Source: Variovorax sp. Sphag1AA
Lineage (GTDB): Bacteria > Pseudomonadota > Gammaproteobacteria > Burkholderiales > Burkholderiaceae_C
Direction: 5' to 3'
NCBI RefSeq assembly: GCF_014192575.1
Contig: NZ_JACHYC010000008.1
Location: forward strand, 248,001 to 312,000
DNA length: 64,000 bases
The stretch's first letter is position 1; the number at the start of each line of letters is the position of its first letter. The notes under the pieces are model-generated. The model was not told the origin of the DNA, ran no database searches, and worked only from the letters and a program-made list of their open reading frames with translations. This document shows positions 42,488 through 51,931 of this stretch, one piece after another. The translations under genes were made by a program, and so were the position numbers.

Positions 42488-44199
42488 TGGACGGATGTGG
42501 TGCTCGCAGTGCGGCGTGCCACGACCAGACGTTTGCGCAGCGACACCTCCGACAGGTCGAGCTCGGCCACCAGCGCGCGAAGCGATTGGTCGTTGATCCG
42601 TTGCGCCTGACGCTCGGCGTACAGCACATTGCGCTCGACGTGCAGTGCCTCCAGCCGAAGCTCCATCTCGACCAGATACCGCTGCCGCCGCTGGCGCACT
42701 GCTTCGGCCGACTCGGCCTGCGCCTCGGGCGTGGCCGAATCGGCCGGTTCTTCCAGCAGATCGATGCGCTTGCGATAGTCCTGCGTGAGACGCCCCACGG
42801 CCTCCTGGTGTTGTGAAAGCCAGTTCGCATCCGTGCTCGCGTGGCGCGCCTTGGGCGCAAGCGCCAGATGGGCGATCGCGGCGCGACAGGCGGCCAAGCG
42901 CGCGCTCCGCTCCTCGCGCACGAAGACCGGCTCGCCAGCCGGCGGCAGCCGCCGAAGGACGAGCGGCAGGCCGATGCTGCCGACGATCAATGTGAAGAGG
43001 ATGGTGCCTGTGGCCAGGAAGACCAGCAGGTCCCGCCCCGGAAACGGCGCGCCGCCGGGCATCTGCAGCGGTATCGACAACGCGCCGGCGAGCGTGACGG
43101 CACCCCGGATGCCGGCGAGCGTCTGTGCAAGGGTCAGCAGCGACGTCGGCCGCTCGGCAATATGGCCGCGCTCATGCGCACGATGCAGGCTGCGCTTGAC
43201 CCCGAGCGTGAGCCACAGCCAGCGCAGGCCGAGCAGCGCTGCGCTGATCGCCACCACCTGCGCGGCAGGCACCCACCACCGGCCCGCCGCCTCGATCAGC
43301 GTGGAGCCGACGATCGACGGCAGTTGCAAGCCCAGCAACAGGAACACCGCGCCGTTGAACGCCGACTCGACCACGGTCCACGTGCCTTCGGTCTGCATGC
43401 GCTCGGCGATGAATTCACTGCGCCGCAGGTCGGCGAAGTTGGTGGTGAAGCCCGCGGCGACCGCAGCCAGGATGCCCGACACGCCGAGGCGCTCGCCGAG
43501 CAGATAGGCCGCGAAGGGCAGCAGCACCAGCAGCAGGACCATCTGCGTGGCCGCCACATCGCCGACACGCCGCGTGACGGCGTCGCGCGTCGCAGCGAAG
43601 CCCCAGCCGACCAGCGCCCCCAGCCCGAGCCCGCCTGCGGCCACCCAAAGGAACTCGCGCGCCACTTCGCCCCACGAGAACACCCCAGTCAGCGTGGCAG
43701 CCACGGCGAATTTCAGCGCCACGAGGCCGGAGGCATCGTTGAGCAGCGACTCGCCTTCCAGCACGAGCATGGACCTCGCGGGCATGCCCAGGTTGCGCGT
43801 GATCGCCGAAACCGCGACGGCGTCCGTCGGAGACACCACTGCAGCCAATGCAAAGGCGACGCTCAGGGGGATGTCCGGGATGATCCAGTGGACCAGGTAG
43901 CCGAGGCCCAGCACGGTAAAGAGAACCAGGCCGAGCGCGAGCCGCAGGATCGGCCCGGCCAGCGCAAAGAACTCACGCTTGGGAATGCGCCAGCCGTCCG
44001 CGAACAGAAGCGGCGGAATGAAGAGCGCCAGGAACAGTTCCGGATCGAAGGCAATGTGCAGCCCCTGTTGCGGCCACGACAGGGCTGCACCGAGCGCGAT
44101 CTGGATCAATGGAAGCGGTATGGCCCTCAGGTAGCGGGCCGCGATGCCCGTCAGGGCCCCGAAAAGAAGTACCAGCAGCACGGTCTCGACAGTGTCCAT
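42484..44199 (-). CDS. CPA1-family Na+/H+ antiporter
   Basis: 571 residues, about twelve membrane segments in the first ~410, then a cytoplasmic coiled tail (RQRRQRYLVEMELRLEALHVERN). The ion-binding ND pair is in LEGESLLNDASGLVALK, preceded by AAVVSPTDAVAVSAI; GIRGAVTLAGALSIP lies further on. Exchanges Na+ or K+ for H+ across the inner membrane. Its TAG stop shares CTAG with the stop of the convergent pseudogene. Confidence 0.94.
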   Translation of the reverse strand: MDTVETVLLVLLFGALTGIAARYLRAIPLPLIQIALGAALSWPQQGLHIAFDPELFLALFIPPLLFADGWRIPKREFFALAGPILRLALGLVLFTVLGLGYLVHWIIPDIPLSVAFALAAVVSPTDAVAVSAITRNLGMPARSMLVLEGESLLNDASGLVALKFAVAATLTGVFSWGEVAREFLWVAAGGLGLGALVGWGFAATRDAVTRRVGDVAATQMVLLLVLLPFAAYLLGERLGVSGILAAVAAGFTTNFADLRRSEFIAERMQTEGTWTVVESAFNGAVFLLLGLQLPSIVGSTLIEAAGRWWVPAAQVVAISAALLGLRWLWLTLGVKRSLHRAHERGHIAERPTSLLTLAQTLAGIRGAVTLAGALSIPLQMPGGAPFPGRDLLVFLATGTILFTLIVGSIGLPLVLRRLPPAGEPVFVREERSARLAACRAAIAHLALAPKARHASTDANWLSQHQEAVGRLTQDYRKRIDLLEEPADSATPEAQAESAEAVRQRRQRYLVEMELRLEALHVERNVLYAERQAQRINDQSLRALVAELDLSEVSLRKRLVVARRTASTTSVH

Positions 44200-44244
44200 G
44201 GGCCGAGTCTGCCAGCTTGGACGGCCAAGGCATCGTGCCGATCC

Positions 44245-45144
44245 CTACAGGGGACTTCTTCGGATGTGATCGAGCTCGTGCTTCGCAAGCTCGATGAAAG
44301 TCTGACCGAGTTGGGACGTGGGCCGGTTGACGTTGGTGACGCTGTAGATCGCAAAGCTCGGCGCCTTGGGGATTCGGATGAGCGCGAGGTCTCGCGAGCG
44401 ATGCGCGCGGGCGGAGAACTCGTCGACGAACGCAACGCCCGCGCCGCTGGCCGCCATGGCGCAAGCCGCATAGCCTGACCGGACCTCCACCGCCACCTGG
44501 CGCGCAATGCCGAACTTCGCGAGCCATGCGTCGATGACGCGACTCTGTGGCGCCTCCGGGCTGTAGACGATCAGGCGTTGCCGCAACGCATTCGCAAGGT
44601 CGAACTTGCTGGCCGCGAGCAAGGGGTGGTCCTTCGGCACCGCACAGAGCAGGCTCCAGCGACCGATCTCACGCACATCGAGCACGGGGTGGTCCAGCGG
44701 CGCACTGGAGATCGCCACGTCCGCCTCTTCCGCCACCAGCGTTTGGACGATCTCGCGCGTAGGCAGCGACTCGAAGAAGACCTTGGCATGCGCGAAGCGT
44801 TGCAGCAGCCTCGCGGTGGCGCGGGGCACCAGCTGGAGTCCGGTGTTGGCGCTGGAGAGCACCCGAAGCGTTCCGTGATCGCCAAAGCGAAGATGCGTCG
44901 CGACGTTCTGGACATGCTGAACGCCGCGGTAGACCTTCTCGACCTCCGCGTGCAGGGCGTGCGCCTCCGGCGTCGGGAGGAGGCGTGCATTGCGCCGCTC
45001 GAAGAGCGGTACGCCCAGCTGGATTTCGAGATGCCTGATGAGCCGGCTGATTCCCGGCTGGGAGACATGCAGCAGCCTGGCCGCATTGGTCGTGGATCCG
45101 GTCGACATGACCGCGCGAAAAACTTCGATCTGCCGGAGATTCAT
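44245..45144 (-). CDS. LysR-family regulator
   Basis: 299 residues. HTH: NLRQIEVFRAVMSTGSTT then ARLLHVSQPGISRLIRHLE, then GVPLFERRNARLLPT. The effector domain contains LRVLSSANTGLQLVPRA and ADVAISSAPLDHPVL. It diverges from the Bug binding-protein gene over 111 bp and most likely controls that gene and the FAD oxidoreductase. Ligand unknown, presumably the Bug ligand or its product. Confidence 0.92.
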   Translation of the reverse strand: MNLRQIEVFRAVMSTGSTTNAARLLHVSQPGISRLIRHLEIQLGVPLFERRNARLLPTPEAHALHAEVEKVYRGVQHVQNVATHLRFGDHGTLRVLSSANTGLQLVPRATARLLQRFAHAKVFFESLPTREIVQTLVAEEADVAISSAPLDHPVLDVREIGRWSLLCAVPKDHPLLAASKFDLANALRQRLIVYSPEAPQSRVIDAWLAKFGIARQVAVEVRSGYAACAMAASGAGVAFVDEFSARAHRSRDLALIRIPKAPSFAIYSVTNVNRPTSQLGQTFIELAKHELDHIRRSPL

Positions 45145-45255
45145 CGCGGGAGTCTAGAACACCGTGTTATAGCCCCGGGTCGCATTGGTATTGGACCCCT
45201 GCTGCACACGTTTCTAGGATTCAAGAACCTCATCAGACATACAAGAGACAAACTC

Positions 45256-46236
45256 ATGCGCCAGACCTTCCGACCCCTGTTCAAGGCACTCCTGATTGCA
45301 GGGACTGCACTCGCTCTTTCCATCGCCCAGGCGCAGTCCTATCCCACCCGACCTGTCACGCTGGTCGTCGGCTTCGCGCCCGGCGGGTCTGCCGACATCC
45401 TCGCGCGCCTGGTTGCACAGAAGCTCGGCGATTCGCTCGGCCAGCCTGTCGTCGTGGACAACAAGCCCGGTGCCGGCGCAACGATCGCGACCGCAGCCGT
45501 CGCCGCGTCCAAGCCGGACGGCTACACCCTGCTGCTGGTCACCAGCGGGCACGCGGGCAGCGGTGCGCTCTATCCCAAGCTCAGCTATGACCCGCAGAAG
45601 AGCTTCGAGCCCGTCGCGAAACTCGGCGCCTCGCCGGTGGTGATCGTGGCACCGGCAAGCGCGCCTTTCAGGAAGTTGAAGGACGTGATCGATGCCGCGC
45701 GCAAGAACCCCGGAAAGCTCAACTACGCGGCGGGTGGCGGCGGCGCGACGACCACGAGCCTCGCGGCCGAGTTCCTGAAGAACGAGGCCAAGGTCGACAT
45801 GGTCATGGTTCCGTACAAGGGATCGGGCCCGGCACTGACAGCCCTGCTCTCCGGCGAAGTCGACCTGGGTTTCGACATTCCTTCGAGCGCGCTGCCGCAC
45901 ATCAAGGCCGGAAAGCTGGTCCCGATCGCCGTCACGACCAAGTCGCGATCCAGCGTGCTGCCGGATGTGCCCACGGTCGCCGAACAAGGCATCGCAGGCT
46001 TCGAGGTGACTGGCTGGTTCGGCGTTCTGGCCCCAGCCGGTACGCCGCAGCCCGTGATTGCCCGGCTGAACAAGGACATCAATGCCTTGCTCAACGACCC
46101 CGACACCAAGGCCCGGCTGCAAGGCATCGGCGTCGAAGCCGGCACGGGGAGCCCTTCGGACTTCGGCAAGCTCATCGCCAGCGACACGCAGCGCTATGGC
46201 GACGCCATCCGCAAGCTGGGCATCAAGGCGGATTGA
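45256..46236 (+). CDS. Bug-family (TctC-like) solute-binding protein
   Basis: 326 residues with a Sec signal peptide (LLIAGTALALSIAQAQ). Bug core: YPTRPVTLVVGFAPGGSADILAR split over two strands, VVVDNKPGAGATIATAAVA, the mid VPYKGSGPALTALLSGEVDLGF, PDVPTVAEQGI and APAGTPQPVIARLN. Binds a small carboxylate in the periplasm. No TctAB membrane genes are adjacent, which is usual for orphan Bug proteins. It overlaps the operon with the FAD oxidoreductase (8 bp gap). Confidence 0.93.
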   Translation: MRQTFRPLFKALLIAGTALALSIAQAQSYPTRPVTLVVGFAPGGSADILARLVAQKLGDSLGQPVVVDNKPGAGATIATAAVAASKPDGYTLLLVTSGHAGSGALYPKLSYDPQKSFEPVAKLGASPVVIVAPASAPFRKLKDVIDAARKNPGKLNYAAGGGGATTTSLAAEFLKNEAKVDMVMVPYKGSGPALTALLSGEVDLGFDIPSSALPHIKAGKLVPIAVTTKSRSSVLPDVPTVAEQGIAGFEVTGWFGVLAPAGTPQPVIARLNKDINALLNDPDTKARLQGIGVEAGTGSPSDFGKLIASDTQRYGDAIRKLGIKAD

Positions 46237-46244
46237 GTCGACGC

Positions 46245-47876
46245 ATGGCAAACAGCGAACTCTCGACGGACGTCGCGATCATCGGCGGCGGACTGGGCGG
46301 CGTTTCTGCGGCTCTGGCAGCGGCAAGGTTGGGAAGCACGGTGGTGCTGGTGGAAGAGCTGGACTGGCTCGGCGGCCAACTGACGTCGCAAGGCGTGCCG
46401 CCCGATGAGCACCCGTGGATCGAGCATCTCACCGCATCGCAAAGCTACGCCGACTTCCGCGCGGCCATCCGTGCCTACTACCGCAGGCATCTGCCGCTGA
46501 CGGACGCTGCGCAGGCGCGCGTGCGGCTCAATCCGGGCCAGGGGAATGTCAGCTCGCTGTGTCATGAGCCGTGGGTTGCAGTGAAGGTCATCGACGAACT
46601 GCTGGCGCCCCACATCGCCTCGGGCATGGTTCGCGTGCTCAGGCGGCATCGGACATTGAAGGCCGAGAGCCACGCAGACAACGTGCGGGCGGTGTACCTG
46701 CTCGACCTCGATGCCAACGTCGAAAAGGTCCTGACCGCGCGGATCTTCATCGATGCCACCGAAATCGGCGATCTCCTCGAAATGGCCGGCGTCGAGCATG
46801 TCTTCGGTGCGGAGGCGCAATCCCAGACGAGCGAGCTGCACGCACTGCCCGAAGCCGATCCTTTCGACCAGCAAGCCATTACCTGGTGCCTCGCCGCGGA
46901 CTACCTGCCGGATGAGGACCACACGATCGAGAAGCCGCGCGACTATGACCGGCTCAGGACGCTCCAGCTCGATTGCTGGCCCGGCCCTCAACTGAGCTGG
47001 ACGCTGAGCGACTTCGTGACGCACGAGCCGAGGGAGCGGCCGCTGTTCGTGGGCCCGACCGACACCGAATCGCTGTACGACCTCTGGCATGCGCGGCGCA
47101 TTGCATATCGGCAGAACTTCCGGCCGGGCAGCTACGCAAGCGACATCACGCTGGCGAACTGGCCCCAGATGGACTACTGGGAAAGGCCTGTGGTCGGTGT
47201 TTCGCCAGAGGAGCAGGCGCGGGCCTTGAACGATGCTCGGGATCTGAGCCTGGCCTTCTTCTACTGGATGCAGACCGAGGCGCCGCGCCACGACGGCGGC
47301 CATGGTTATCCGGGGCTCCGGCTGCGCGGCGATGTACTGGGGACGTCCGATGGCCTCGCCAAGCAGGCCTACTACCGCGAAGGTCGACGCATTCGCGCGG
47401 AGTTCACGGTGCTAGAGCAGCACATCGGCGTCGCGGCGCGCCCCGGATCCGATGCGGCCGAGTCTTTCGAGGACAGCGTGGGCATCGGCGCCTACCGGAT
47501 CGACCTGCATCCCAGCACGCGCGGACGCAACACCGTCGACATCGACTCGTTTCCTTTCCAGATTCCGCTCGGTGCACTGCTGCCGGTGCGGGTCGAGAAC
47601 CTTCTGCCGGCCTGCAAGAACCTGGGAACCACGCGCATCACCAATGGCGCGTATCGCGAACACGCGACCGAGTGGAGCATCGGCGAAGCCGCCGGCGCGC
47701 TCGCTGCGTTCGCGCTGGCGCGCAGCCAGCCCTTGCGGTCCGTGCGCGCCGACAAGGAAAGCCTTCGCGACTTCCAGCGCACGCTCGGACAGCAAGGCGT
47801 CCTGCTTGCGTGGCCCACGTTCGGGGCTCTGACACCGACGCGGCGCGTCGGGTATCAGTTCGCATCAGGGCGCTGA
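46245..47876 (+). CDS. FAD-dependent oxidoreductase (FAD_oxidored-type)
   Basis: 543 residues from ATG 46245. The dinucleotide fold VAIIGGGLGGVSAALAAARLG starts at residue 9, followed by VVLVEELDWLGGQLTSQGVP. A Cys-free LNPGQGNVSSLCHEP segment, then ARIFIDATEIGDLLEMAGV, and the C-terminal LLPVRVENLLPACKNLG and GAYREHATEWSIGEAAGAL. This resembles the PF12831 group, whose substrates are largely unknown. No signal peptide. Probably oxidises the compound bound by the Bug protein encoded 8 bp upstream. Confidence 0.87.
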   Translation: MANSELSTDVAIIGGGLGGVSAALAAARLGSTVVLVEELDWLGGQLTSQGVPPDEHPWIEHLTASQSYADFRAAIRAYYRRHLPLTDAAQARVRLNPGQGNVSSLCHEPWVAVKVIDELLAPHIASGMVRVLRRHRTLKAESHADNVRAVYLLDLDANVEKVLTARIFIDATEIGDLLEMAGVEHVFGAEAQSQTSELHALPEADPFDQQAITWCLAADYLPDEDHTIEKPRDYDRLRTLQLDCWPGPQLSWTLSDFVTHEPRERPLFVGPTDTESLYDLWHARRIAYRQNFRPGSYASDITLANWPQMDYWERPVVGVSPEEQARALNDARDLSLAFFYWMQTEAPRHDGGHGYPGLRLRGDVLGTSDGLAKQAYYREGRRIRAEFTVLEQHIGVAARPGSDAAESFEDSVGIGAYRIDLHPSTRGRNTVDIDSFPFQIPLGALLPVRVENLLPACKNLGTTRITNGAYREHATEWSIGEAAGALAAFALARSQPLRSVRADKESLRDFQRTLGQQGVLLAWPTFGALTPTRRVGYQFASGR

Positions 47877-47891
47877 TGCGACGGACCGGGC

Positions 47892-50144
47892 TCAAGCCAG
47901 CTTGAAAGGCAACGCCCGCACCGGCTTCCCCGTGATCGCCGCCACCGCATTCGCAAAGGCGGGCGCCAGCGGAGGCAGCCCCGGTTCGCCCATGCCAGTG
48001 GGCGCATCGGCACTCGGCACGATGTAGACGGCAATCTGTGGCGCGTCGGTGATTCGTGGCACCACGAAGTCGCTGAAGTTGCTCTGCTGCACGACGCCGT
48101 CTTTCAGCGTGATCGCGGCGCCGGGCAGGCACATCGACATCCCCATCACCGCGCCACCCTGCACTTGTGCTTCGACGCTCTTCGGGTTGACCGCGAGATT
48201 GCAATGCACGCCAGCCGTCACGTTGTGCAGCGTGGGCGTGCCGTCCTTCACCGAGGCTTCGACGACATACGCCACCACGGAATTGAAGGACTCGTGTACC
48301 GCCACGCCCCAGGCCCGACCTGCGTCGAGCTTCTTCTTGCCGTAGCCGGACTTGTCCACCGCGAGTTGCAGTGCCGCCTTGTGGCGCGGGTGCTGGTCAC
48401 CAATGAGCTTCATGCGATAGGCGACCGGGTCCTGCCTGGTGGTGCGGGCGATTTCGTCGAGCAGCGTTTCCATGACGAACGCAGTGTGGGTCGAGCCCAC
48501 GCTGCGCCACCAGAGAACCGGCACGTTGAGCTTGGGGTGATGCACCGTGAGCCGCATCGGCACGTCGTAGGGCTCCTTCATGCCTTCGACTGCAGTGGCG
48601 TCGATGCCGTCCTTGACCATCATCGGCTCGAACATGCTGCCCATCAGCAGCGACTGACCCACGATGACGTGGTCCCAGGCTGTGACCTTGCCCTGCGCGT
48701 CGAAACCGATCTTCGCGGTGTGCAGATGCATCGGGCGGTAGTAGCCGCCCTTGATGTCGTCCTCGCGGCTCCACAGCGTGCGGATCGGCGCTGCGATGCC
48801 CGCAGCCTGCGCGGCCTTGACGACGCCACAGGCCTCGGCCACGAAGTCGCTGGTCAGCAAGCCTCGACGGCCGAAGCCGCCGCCCGCCATCAGCGCGTGG
48901 ACCTTGACGTTCTCGGGCGGCACACCCAGCACCTTGGCGGCTGCCATGCCATCGATGCCCGGCATCTGCGTGCCCGTCCAGACTTCGGCCTTGCCTCCCG
49001 CGAGGCTGACGGTGCAGTTGAGCGGCTCCATCGGCGCGTGCGCGAGATACGGGAAGACGAACTCGGCCTCGATCTTGTGCGGGGCTCCGCCGAGCTTCGA
49101 GACATCGGCGTCGTACTTGCGATTGCCCGGCTTCGTCGCGAGCTCGCGGTATTGCGCGAGCTGCTTTTCGCTGTCGACCTTCTCGACGCCGCTGGTGTCC
49201 CAATCGAGCTTGACCGCGTCGCGGCCCTGCTTGGCGGCCCAGTAGCCGTCGGCGACCACCGCCACGCCTTCCGCGCCGCGGTCAAGCTGTACGCGCACAA
49301 CGGCCTTCACGCCCTTGATCGCCTTCGCGGCGCTGTCGTCCACCGACTTGAGCTTGGCGCCGAACACTGGCGGATGAGACACGACGGCGGTCAGCATGCC
49401 AGGCAGGCGCATGTCGATGCCGTAGTCCTGGTGGCCGCTGGACTTGGCCTGCGCGTCGAGCCGGCCGGTGGGTTTGCCGATTAGGCGGAAGTCCTTCGGG
49501 TCCTTGAGCTTGACGTTCTCGGGCACCGGCAGCTTCATCGCCGCTTCGGCGAGCTCGCCGTAGCCCAGTTGCTTGCCGCCGGGGCCGATCACGACGCCAT
49601 TGCGCGTTTGCAGCGTCGAGGCATCCACCTTCCACTGTGCCGCTGCCGCGCTGACCAGCATGGCGCGGGTGCGAGCGCCGAGTTCGCGGTATTGCATGTA
49701 CGAGTTCTTGATGGAACCCGAGCCGCCCGTGATGTGCATGCCGAACGCAGGGTCGACATAGGCGGGATCGTTGGTGCCGTGAACGCTTCGGACCTTGGAC
49801 CAGTCGGCGTCGAGTTCTTCAGCCAGGATCATCGGCAGCCCGGTCTGCACGCCCTGCCCGAAGTCGAGCCGGTTGATGGTGATGGTGGTCGTGCCGTCGC
49901 GGTCGATGCGCACGAAGGCCGCCGGCTGCTGGAACGGTTTCAGGCCTGCCGGCCTGGCGGGTGCCGCGCTCGTGTCCTGCGCGAGCGCGCCCATCGGAAA
50001 GACACCGAGCGCGAAGCCGCCCACCGCCGCGAGCTTCAGGAAGCTGCGACGAGGCAGGCCATTGGGTTCGGTGGTGTTCTCGTCGCGCGTCATCAGCGCG
50101 CGGAGGTTGGCGGGCAGCTCGAAAGTGGCTTGATCGAAGTTCAT
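47892..50144 (-). CDS. iorB: isoquinoline 1-oxidoreductase-type molybdenum hydroxylase, large subunit
   Basis: 750 residues from ATG 50144 (GAGGAGATCACC just before). A Tat signal, PRRSFLKLAAVGGFALG, is at ~residue 38. The body is the molybdopterin-binding aldehyde-oxidase-type subunit: TINRLDFGQGVQTGLPMILAEEL, VHALMAGGGFGRRG, VLWWRSVGSTHTAFVMETLLDE, QGGAVMGMSMCLPGA, and the late GMGEPGLPPLAPAFANAV with the catalytic Glu in GEPG. With the 2Fe-2S subunit it hydroxylates N-heteroaromatics or oxidises aldehydes, probably in the periplasm with a cytochrome as acceptor. Substrate unknown. Confidence 0.92.
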   Translation of the reverse strand: MNFDQATFELPANLRALMTRDENTTEPNGLPRRSFLKLAAVGGFALGVFPMGALAQDTSAAPARPAGLKPFQQPAAFVRIDRDGTTTITINRLDFGQGVQTGLPMILAEELDADWSKVRSVHGTNDPAYVDPAFGMHITGGSGSIKNSYMQYRELGARTRAMLVSAAAAQWKVDASTLQTRNGVVIGPGGKQLGYGELAEAAMKLPVPENVKLKDPKDFRLIGKPTGRLDAQAKSSGHQDYGIDMRLPGMLTAVVSHPPVFGAKLKSVDDSAAKAIKGVKAVVRVQLDRGAEGVAVVADGYWAAKQGRDAVKLDWDTSGVEKVDSEKQLAQYRELATKPGNRKYDADVSKLGGAPHKIEAEFVFPYLAHAPMEPLNCTVSLAGGKAEVWTGTQMPGIDGMAAAKVLGVPPENVKVHALMAGGGFGRRGLLTSDFVAEACGVVKAAQAAGIAAPIRTLWSREDDIKGGYYRPMHLHTAKIGFDAQGKVTAWDHVIVGQSLLMGSMFEPMMVKDGIDATAVEGMKEPYDVPMRLTVHHPKLNVPVLWWRSVGSTHTAFVMETLLDEIARTTRQDPVAYRMKLIGDQHPRHKAALQLAVDKSGYGKKKLDAGRAWGVAVHESFNSVVAYVVEASVKDGTPTLHNVTAGVHCNLAVNPKSVEAQVQGGAVMGMSMCLPGAAITLKDGVVQQSNFSDFVVPRITDAPQIAVYIVPSADAPTGMGEPGLPPLAPAFANAVAAITGKPVRALPFKLA

Positions 50145-50158
50145 GGTGATCTCCTCGT

Positions 50159-50632
50159 TCAAGCCAGCGCCTTGGCGGCGTCGGCGACGGCGGCGCGGAT
50201 GCGCACGTAGGTGCCACAGCGGCAGATGTTGCCGGCCATGGCTGAATCGATCTCGGCCTCGCTAGGCAGCTTTCCGGGCGTGACGGTCTTCAGGAAGGCG
50301 GTGGCCGACATGATCTGGCCGCTCTGGCAGTAGCCGCACTGCGCCACGTCATGCTTGACCCAGGCTTCATGCACCGCCTTGCCGACCTTGTCGCTGCCAT
50401 CGGTGACTGCTTCGATGGTGGTGATCTTCTGGCCCGCCGCGGCGGAGATCGGCGTCACGCACGAGCGGATCGCCTGGCCGTTGAGATGCACCGTGCAGGC
50501 CCCGCAGAGCGCAGCGCCACAACCGAACTTGGTGCCGGTCATGCCCAGCGTGTCGCGCAAGGCCCAGAGGATGGGGGTGGAGGGATCGGCGTCGACCTGC
50601 AGGTCCTTGCCGTTGATGCGAAGGGTAGTCAT
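50159..50632 (-). CDS. iorA: isoquinoline 1-oxidoreductase-type 2Fe-2S subunit
   Basis: 157 residues. Plant-type 2Fe-2S site in KFGCGAALCGACTVHLNG and the second, four-helix 2Fe-2S site in AQCGYCQSGQIM and AGNICRCGTYVRIR. Electron-transfer subunit for the large subunit encoded 14 bp downstream. No signal of its own, so it is probably carried out with the Tat-tagged partner. Confidence 0.95.
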   Translation of the reverse strand: MTTLRINGKDLQVDADPSTPILWALRDTLGMTGTKFGCGAALCGACTVHLNGQAIRSCVTPISAAAGQKITTIEAVTDGSDKVGKAVHEAWVKHDVAQCGYCQSGQIMSATAFLKTVTPGKLPSEAEIDSAMAGNICRCGTYVRIRAAVADAAKALA

Positions 50633-50707
50633 GGTGGGGCTTTCTCGTCTTCGATGAATATTGATTCGGCGAAACGATAGACCTGTGCGCAGGCCAGGTC
50701 AAGCGAC

Positions 50708-51280
50708 TCAGGCCTTGATACCGTCCCAGCAGAGGCCGAAGGCCATCGCGAGGTTCTCGTCCGTGCGCGCCAGCGCACCAGAACGAAGCAGGTTGGCGGT
50801 CTCGCGCACCGAGCCGCCAAAGCTGTTGGTCAACAGAACCGTGGGCACGTCCTTCAGGATCTGGTGCGCCTTGGCCGATTCGATCAGGTCGACCCAGTCC
50901 TTGATGAGCCGGGCGGAGAGATTGCGGCTCTCTTCGCTGAACCAGGGCGAGTTGTAGTACTGCTCGAGAAAGACCACCTGCGCATAGTGCGTCAGGCGGT
51001 GTTCGAGCCAGTTCATCCACATGTGCCGGAAGCGGCTGCGAAACGGCGCTTTCGGGTCATCGCCGTGCATGAGCATGGCGGCGGTGGTCGTCTTGGCCTG
51101 CTCGTAGAGCGCGACCATCAATTCTTCTTTCGACTTGAAGTAGACGTACAGCGTGCCCGTGGCCAGGCCCGCTTCGCGCGCAATGGCGGCCATGGTCAGC
51201 CCGCTCAGGCCGGTCTGTTCGACCAGCGTGAACGTGGCTTCGGCGATGGCGCGGAGCTTTTCGTCGTCCTTGGGTTTCAC
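50708..51280 (-). CDS. TetR-family regulator
   Basis: 190 residues. HTH: EKLRAIAEATFTLVEQTGLS then MAAIAREAGLATGTLYVYFKSKEEL. The C-terminal domain shows HMWMNWLEHRLTHYAQVVFLEQY. It is 75 bp upstream of iorA on the same strand and most likely represses iorAB. The region between holds ATATTGATTCGGCG-like AT-rich sequence but no clear palindrome. Confidence 0.92.
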   Translation of the reverse strand: MKPKDDEKLRAIAEATFTLVEQTGLSGLTMAAIAREAGLATGTLYVYFKSKEELMVALYEQAKTTTAAMLMHGDDPKAPFRSRFRHMWMNWLEHRLTHYAQVVFLEQYYNSPWFSEESRNLSARLIKDWVDLIESAKAHQILKDVPTVLLTNSFGGSVRETANLLRSGALARTDENLAMAFGLCWDGIKA

Positions 51281-51374
51281 GGCGGCGATCTTAGTGCCTT
51301 TTGGTTATTGGCGAACATATATTCGCTCAACCCGCCGATCGGGACTCGAGCCCGGGGGCTCGATCAGGGTGGCC

Positions 51375-51863
51375 TCAGTGCGGAATGCAGGGGCTCGTCT
51401 TGGAGCACTTGTCTCCGATGACGGCCGTCGCCTGGATCTCGATCTGCATGCCCGGCACGGCGAGGTTCGACACCGTGATCTGCGCGCTCGCCGGGAAATT
51501 GCGGTTGGGGAACATCTCGCTGCGCACCTTCGAGAAGGTGGCGCCGTTGCGGGCATCGGTCATGAACACCGTCATCGTGACCACGTCCTGCAGGCTGCCG
51601 CCGGCCCGCTTCAGCGTCTGGTCGATCAGCGCAAAGACCGTTCGCGCCTGCGCCTCGAAGTCACCCTTGATGTCCTTGCCGGTCAGGTCGGTCGTGGTGG
51701 TCTCGCCGGCGAGCCAGACGACGCGCCCGCCTTCGGTGATCACCGCCGGCGAATAGGAGCGGCCCTTGATCCGCTCTCCCTGCTCCATGTAGTCCGCCGC
51801 CAGGGCGGACGTGGCAAACGTCAACGCAGCCGCACTCGCGGCGAAAGAGGCCAATAGCTTCAT
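51375..51863 (-). CDS. exported RidA-family protein
   Basis: 162 residues: signal peptide MKLLASFAASAAALTFATSALA, then a YjgF/YER057c/UK114 domain (GGRVVWLAGETTTTD, IDQTLKRAGGSLQDVVTMTVFM, FPASAQITVSNLAVPGMQIEIQA). The Arg that binds carboxylates in RidA is not at its usual place before the last strand. The tail KCSKTSPCIPH adds two cysteines that could form a disulfide in the periplasm. End of the minus-strand operon from 55996; function unknown, perhaps an imine or enamine hydrolase acting outside the cytoplasm. Confidence 0.88.
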   Translation of the reverse strand: MKLLASFAASAAALTFATSALAADYMEQGERIKGRSYSPAVITEGGRVVWLAGETTTTDLTGKDIKGDFEAQARTVFALIDQTLKRAGGSLQDVVTMTVFMTDARNGATFSKVRSEMFPNRNFPASAQITVSNLAVPGMQIEIQATAVIGDKCSKTSPCIPH

Positions 51864-51931
51864 CGAAGATCTCCGGTGGGGATGCGACGGTTCAGGTCGC
51901 GTTGCTGAGGAAGAAGTCGGACGCGGCCGCA

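Noticed and set aside
42841..44478. 545-residue plus-strand open frame over the antiporter gene
   Set aside because: Gln/Arg/Glu-rich composition typical of antisense shadows; the minus-strand antiporter has complete motifs.
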